Positions 61,669 through 64,000 of a DNA stretch of 64,000 bases are shown here, piece by piece. This DNA is from Gammaproteobacteria bacterium (GTDB lineage: Bacteria > Pseudomonadota > Gammaproteobacteria > Burkholderiales > Rhodocyclaceae). Under the pieces are notes generated by a model that was not told where the DNA came from, did no database searches, and worked only from the letters and a program-made list of their open reading frames with translations. Position 1 is the stretch's first letter; each line of letters begins with the position of its first letter. Where the stretch lies: NCBI GenBank assembly GCA_029289265.1, contig JARFTX010000001.1:1-64000 (forward strand), in the 5' to 3' direction. Both the position numbers and the translations under genes were made by a program.

Positions 61669-64000
61669 ATGAGCGATAACACCGGCAACGCGCCATCCCA
61701 TCCGGACGGCTACAAGCGGCTGCTGCCAATCGGCCGGACGACCCGCCGCTCGGTGCTGATCGCCGACCGGGCGGCCGATTCGACGATCACCGTCGGCGGC
61801 CTGTTGGTCATCCTGGCCGTGTTCGGCATTCTGGTGTTTCTCGCCAAGGAGGCGCTGCCTTTGTTCAAGGGCGGCTCGCTGAAGGAGCAGCAGGCCTACG
61901 TGCTTGCGCCCAAACCCGACATGATCTGGAGCAACGCCGACGAATACCAGACCATCGGGATTCGCATTGCCGCCGACGGGCGCGTCGACACCTTCCATAT
62001 CGACACCGGAACGGCGCTTGCCCCGCTCGCGCTCGACTTCGACGGCGACACGGCCAGCGCAGTCGGCTCCACGGTCAATCGCAACGACATGGCCTTCGGC
62101 TTCACCGATGGCAGCGTCCGCTTCGTGCGCGTCGCACCTGAGGCGGCTGTGCTGCGGGCTGAAGACCTGCCATCCGGGCTGACTGTCTTGAACGAGCGCG
62201 ACCTGACCGACGGTCGCGCGGTGTACCGGCACATCGCCGGCAACCAGATCCGCCGGATTTCGATCTCGGCCGAAGTCCAGCCGCCGCAGCAGGTCGCCGA
62301 CGAGGGCGTGCCGATCAAGGCGATCGCCTTCACCCTCGGGGGCACGGTCGAGCGTCCGACCAAGAGCTTTGTCACCTTCGATCGCTATGGTGTCGGGCGC
62401 TTGTCGCGTTCCGAGACGCGCATCAACCTGATGACGCGCGCGGAGACGGTGACGACCCGGACTTCGACGCTGCCCCCGCTGCCCGAGGGGACCGTGGTCG
62501 AGAAGGTGCTGCTGTCCACCCAGGCCGACCAGGTCTATGTCGGCGTTGCCGACGGCACCGTGCATCGCTTCGATACCCGCAACTTCGCCGCGCCGGTCCT
62601 GGCGGAATCGGCCAAGCTCACGCCGGACGGGGCGGGGCTGGGCATCCTCGGCTTTCTCATCGGCAACCAGACCATCGTCGTCGGCGGCACGGACGGCTCA
62701 TTGCGCATGTACTTCCGGCTGCAGCCCGAGGATGCCGGCACGGTGGACGGCTTCAGGATGGTGCTGGCGCGCGAACTCGAGCCACAGCCGGCCGGCATCG
62801 TCGCCTACGACGTTTCGCAGCGGCGCAAGAGCCTGGTCACGGCCGACGCGGCAGGCAACGTCTGGTTCCGTCATGCTACAAGCGAGCAGGTGCTGCTGCG
62901 CCTGAAGATGCCGGACGCGCCGCCCGTGGGCAGCGCGCTGCAGCTCATGCTGATGCCTCGCGACGACGGCGCGTTCGCGATCAACGGCGCGGGCGTGGTC
63001 GATCTATGGCAGTTCTACGTGCCGCACCCCGAGACGACCGTGAAGGCGGTGTTCGGCAAGCTCTGGTACGAGGGCTACCCCGAGCCGACCTACACCTGGC
63101 AGTCGTCGTCGGGAACGGACCTGTTCGAGCCCAAGTTCTCGCTGGTGCCGCTGATCTTCGGCACGCTCAAGGCGACCGTTTATTCGCTTCTGTTTGCGAT
63201 CCCGATTGCCCTGCTGGCGGCGATCTACACCTCCGAGTTCGTCCATCGCAGCGTGCGCGCGACCGTCAAGCCGGTGATGGAGATGATGGAGTCGCTGCCC
63301 ACGGTCGTGCTGGGCTTCATCGCCGCCCTGATCCTCGCGCCCATTGTCGAGAGCTGGATTGCCGCGGTGGTGCTGGGATTCATCGCGCTGCCGCTCGGCC
63401 TGATGATCGCTGCCTACCTGTGGCAGATGCTGCCGCCCGGTCTGGCATTGCGCCTGAACGGCATCCCGAAGTTCGCGATCATGTTCGTCGTGATCGGCCT
63501 CTCCTGTTACGCCGCGTTCCTGTTCGGCCCCGCATTCGAACAGGGCCTCTTCTACGGCGACTTCAAGGCGTGGACCAATCACGACGTCGGCACCGGAACG
63601 CCATTCATGGCTCTGGTCCTGTGGCCCCTGTGTTTCGTCGCGCTGACCATGGCCTTCAACAACACGGTCGGCACGGGCTATCGGATGCATCTCCGCGGCC
63701 TCTCGCGCGAGGCCGCGGGTCGCATCGACGGCGCGCGCTGGCTGGCGATGGCCGTGGTCGCGGCGGCCGCGAGTCTTTCTCTGGCCGCGGCGCTGACGGC
63801 GCTCGGCTTCGATCCGCGCGGCGGAGTCGTCGATACCTACGTGCAGCGTAACGCCCTCGTCGTCGGGATGGTCATGGGTTTCGCCATCATCCCCAACATC
63901 TATACGCTGGCCGAGGATGCGCTCAACGCCGTGCCGGGTCACCTGCGCGCGGCGAGCCTCGCCGCCGGGGCTACGCCCTGGCAGACGGCGATCTGGGTCG
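61669..64000 (+). CDS. pstC: Phosphate ABC transporter permease, long PstC (3' end outside window)
   Basis: At least 777 residues, open to the end of the window. A basic N-terminus and a first membrane helix (about 42-64, GGLLVILAVFGILVFL) are followed by a large extracytoplasmic region of roughly 430 residues. That region has beta-propeller-like repeats (DGSVRFV, DGTVHRF, DGSLRMY). From about residue 500 the permease domain follows, with FGTLKATVYSLLFAIPIALL and the MMESLPTVVLGFIAALIL segment. An EAA-like loop (LRAASLAAGATPWQTAIW) is cut by the boundary. Long PstC proteins of this kind occur in pseudomonads and betaproteobacteria. It channels phosphate with PstA and PstB, expected downstream. 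Confidence 0.9.
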   Translation, partial: MSDNTGNAPSHPDGYKRLLPIGRTTRRSVLIADRAADSTITVGGLLVILAVFGILVFLAKEALPLFKGGSLKEQQAYVLAPKPDMIWSNADEYQTIGIRIAADGRVDTFHIDTGTALAPLALDFDGDTASAVGSTVNRNDMAFGFTDGSVRFVRVAPEAAVLRAEDLPSGLTVLNERDLTDGRAVYRHIAGNQIRRISISAEVQPPQQVADEGVPIKAIAFTLGGTVERPTKSFVTFDRYGVGRLSRSETRINLMTRAETVTTRTSTLPPLPEGTVVEKVLLSTQADQVYVGVADGTVHRFDTRNFAAPVLAESAKLTPDGAGLGILGFLIGNQTIVVGGTDGSLRMYFRLQPEDAGTVDGFRMVLARELEPQPAGIVAYDVSQRRKSLVTADAAGNVWFRHATSEQVLLRLKMPDAPPVGSALQLMLMPRDDGAFAINGAGVVDLWQFYVPHPETTVKAVFGKLWYEGYPEPTYTWQSSSGTDLFEPKFSLVPLIFGTLKATVYSLLFAIPIALLAAIYTSEFVHRSVRATVKPVMEMMESLPTVVLGFIAALILAPIVESWIAAVVLGFIALPLGLMIAAYLWQMLPPGLALRLNGIPKFAIMFVVIGLSCYAAFLFGPAFEQGLFYGDFKAWTNHDVGTGTPFMALVLWPLCFVALTMAFNNTVGTGYRMHLRGLSREAAGRIDGARWLAMAVVAAAASLSLAAALTALGFDPRGGVVDTYVQRNALVVGMVMGFAIIPNIYTLAEDALNAVPGHLRAASLAAGATPWQTAIWV

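Overview
This 64 kb window is chromosomal DNA from a high-GC betaproteobacterium. The best fit is the Rhodocyclales (Azoarcus/Thauera-like). That placement rests on three things: the protein variants (FimV, MetZ rather than MetB, IlvB/IlvN, RavA/ViaA), the synteny blocks (leuCDB-asd-fimV-truA-trpFBA-accD-folC-dedD-cvpA-purF-metZ; carAB-greA-yhbY-rlmE-ftsH-glmM-pst), and the dense reading frames. The genus is an inference. I see no insertion sequence, prophage, CRISPR array, rRNA operon or replication origin.

Layout. 1-864: the 3' part of tRNA-Cys followed by a Phd/VapC-type toxin-antitoxin pair. 964-3364: a circularly permuted ATP-grasp gene and an alpha-E gene. 3421-5659: ilvBN behind a Val-rich leader peptide and a textbook attenuator. 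5770-8963: aroC, an MFS carrier and an M48 lipoprotein protease. 9198-13671: leuC, an entericidin-like small lipoprotein, leuD, leuB, asd. 13894-27362: fimV, an orphan EcfT-like membrane protein, truA, trpF, trpB, trpA, accD, folC, dedD, cvpA, purF, metZ, mostly overlapping or closely spaced. 27464-29339 (minus): lpxH, ppiB, ppiA. 29610-30992: cysS. 31042-34961 (minus): dnaJ, dnaK, grpE, with separate sigma-32 type promoters before grpE and before dnaK.

35189-36550 is a Ser/Thr kinase with a C-terminal cyclic-nucleotide-binding-like domain, transcribed divergently from grpE. 36560-39171 (minus) holds a four-helix membrane protein, hemH and hrcA. 39256-41897: nadK and recN. 41931-43756: fur (minus), then bamE and dapB with a Fur-like dyad between fur and bamE. 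43761-46283 is a six-domain hybrid histidine kinase. 46479-51376: carA, carB, greA, preceded by a promoter and a terminator-like hairpin. 51418-52555: yhbY (minus) and rlmE. 52764-56786: ravA, viaA and a DUF4213/DUF364 gene, sitting between rlmE and ftsH. 56965-60463: ftsH and glmM, without the folP that usually separates them. 60630 to the window end: pstS and a long-form pstC cut by the boundary.

Most genes are core metabolism: branched-chain and aromatic amino acids, lysine/threonine, purines and pyrimidines, arginine precursor, lipid A, folate, haem. They are joined by protein quality control and phosphate uptake. The most notable points are (i) the ilvBN operon with an IvbL-like attenuator, (ii) the RavA-ViaA-DUF364 trio, a possible metal-handling or metal-insertion module, (iii) the kinase fused to a cyclic-nucleotide-binding fold beside the heat-shock operon, and (iv) the lysis-lipoprotein-like gene inside the leucine operon. 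All functional statements come from reading motifs and gene order; no database search was run.
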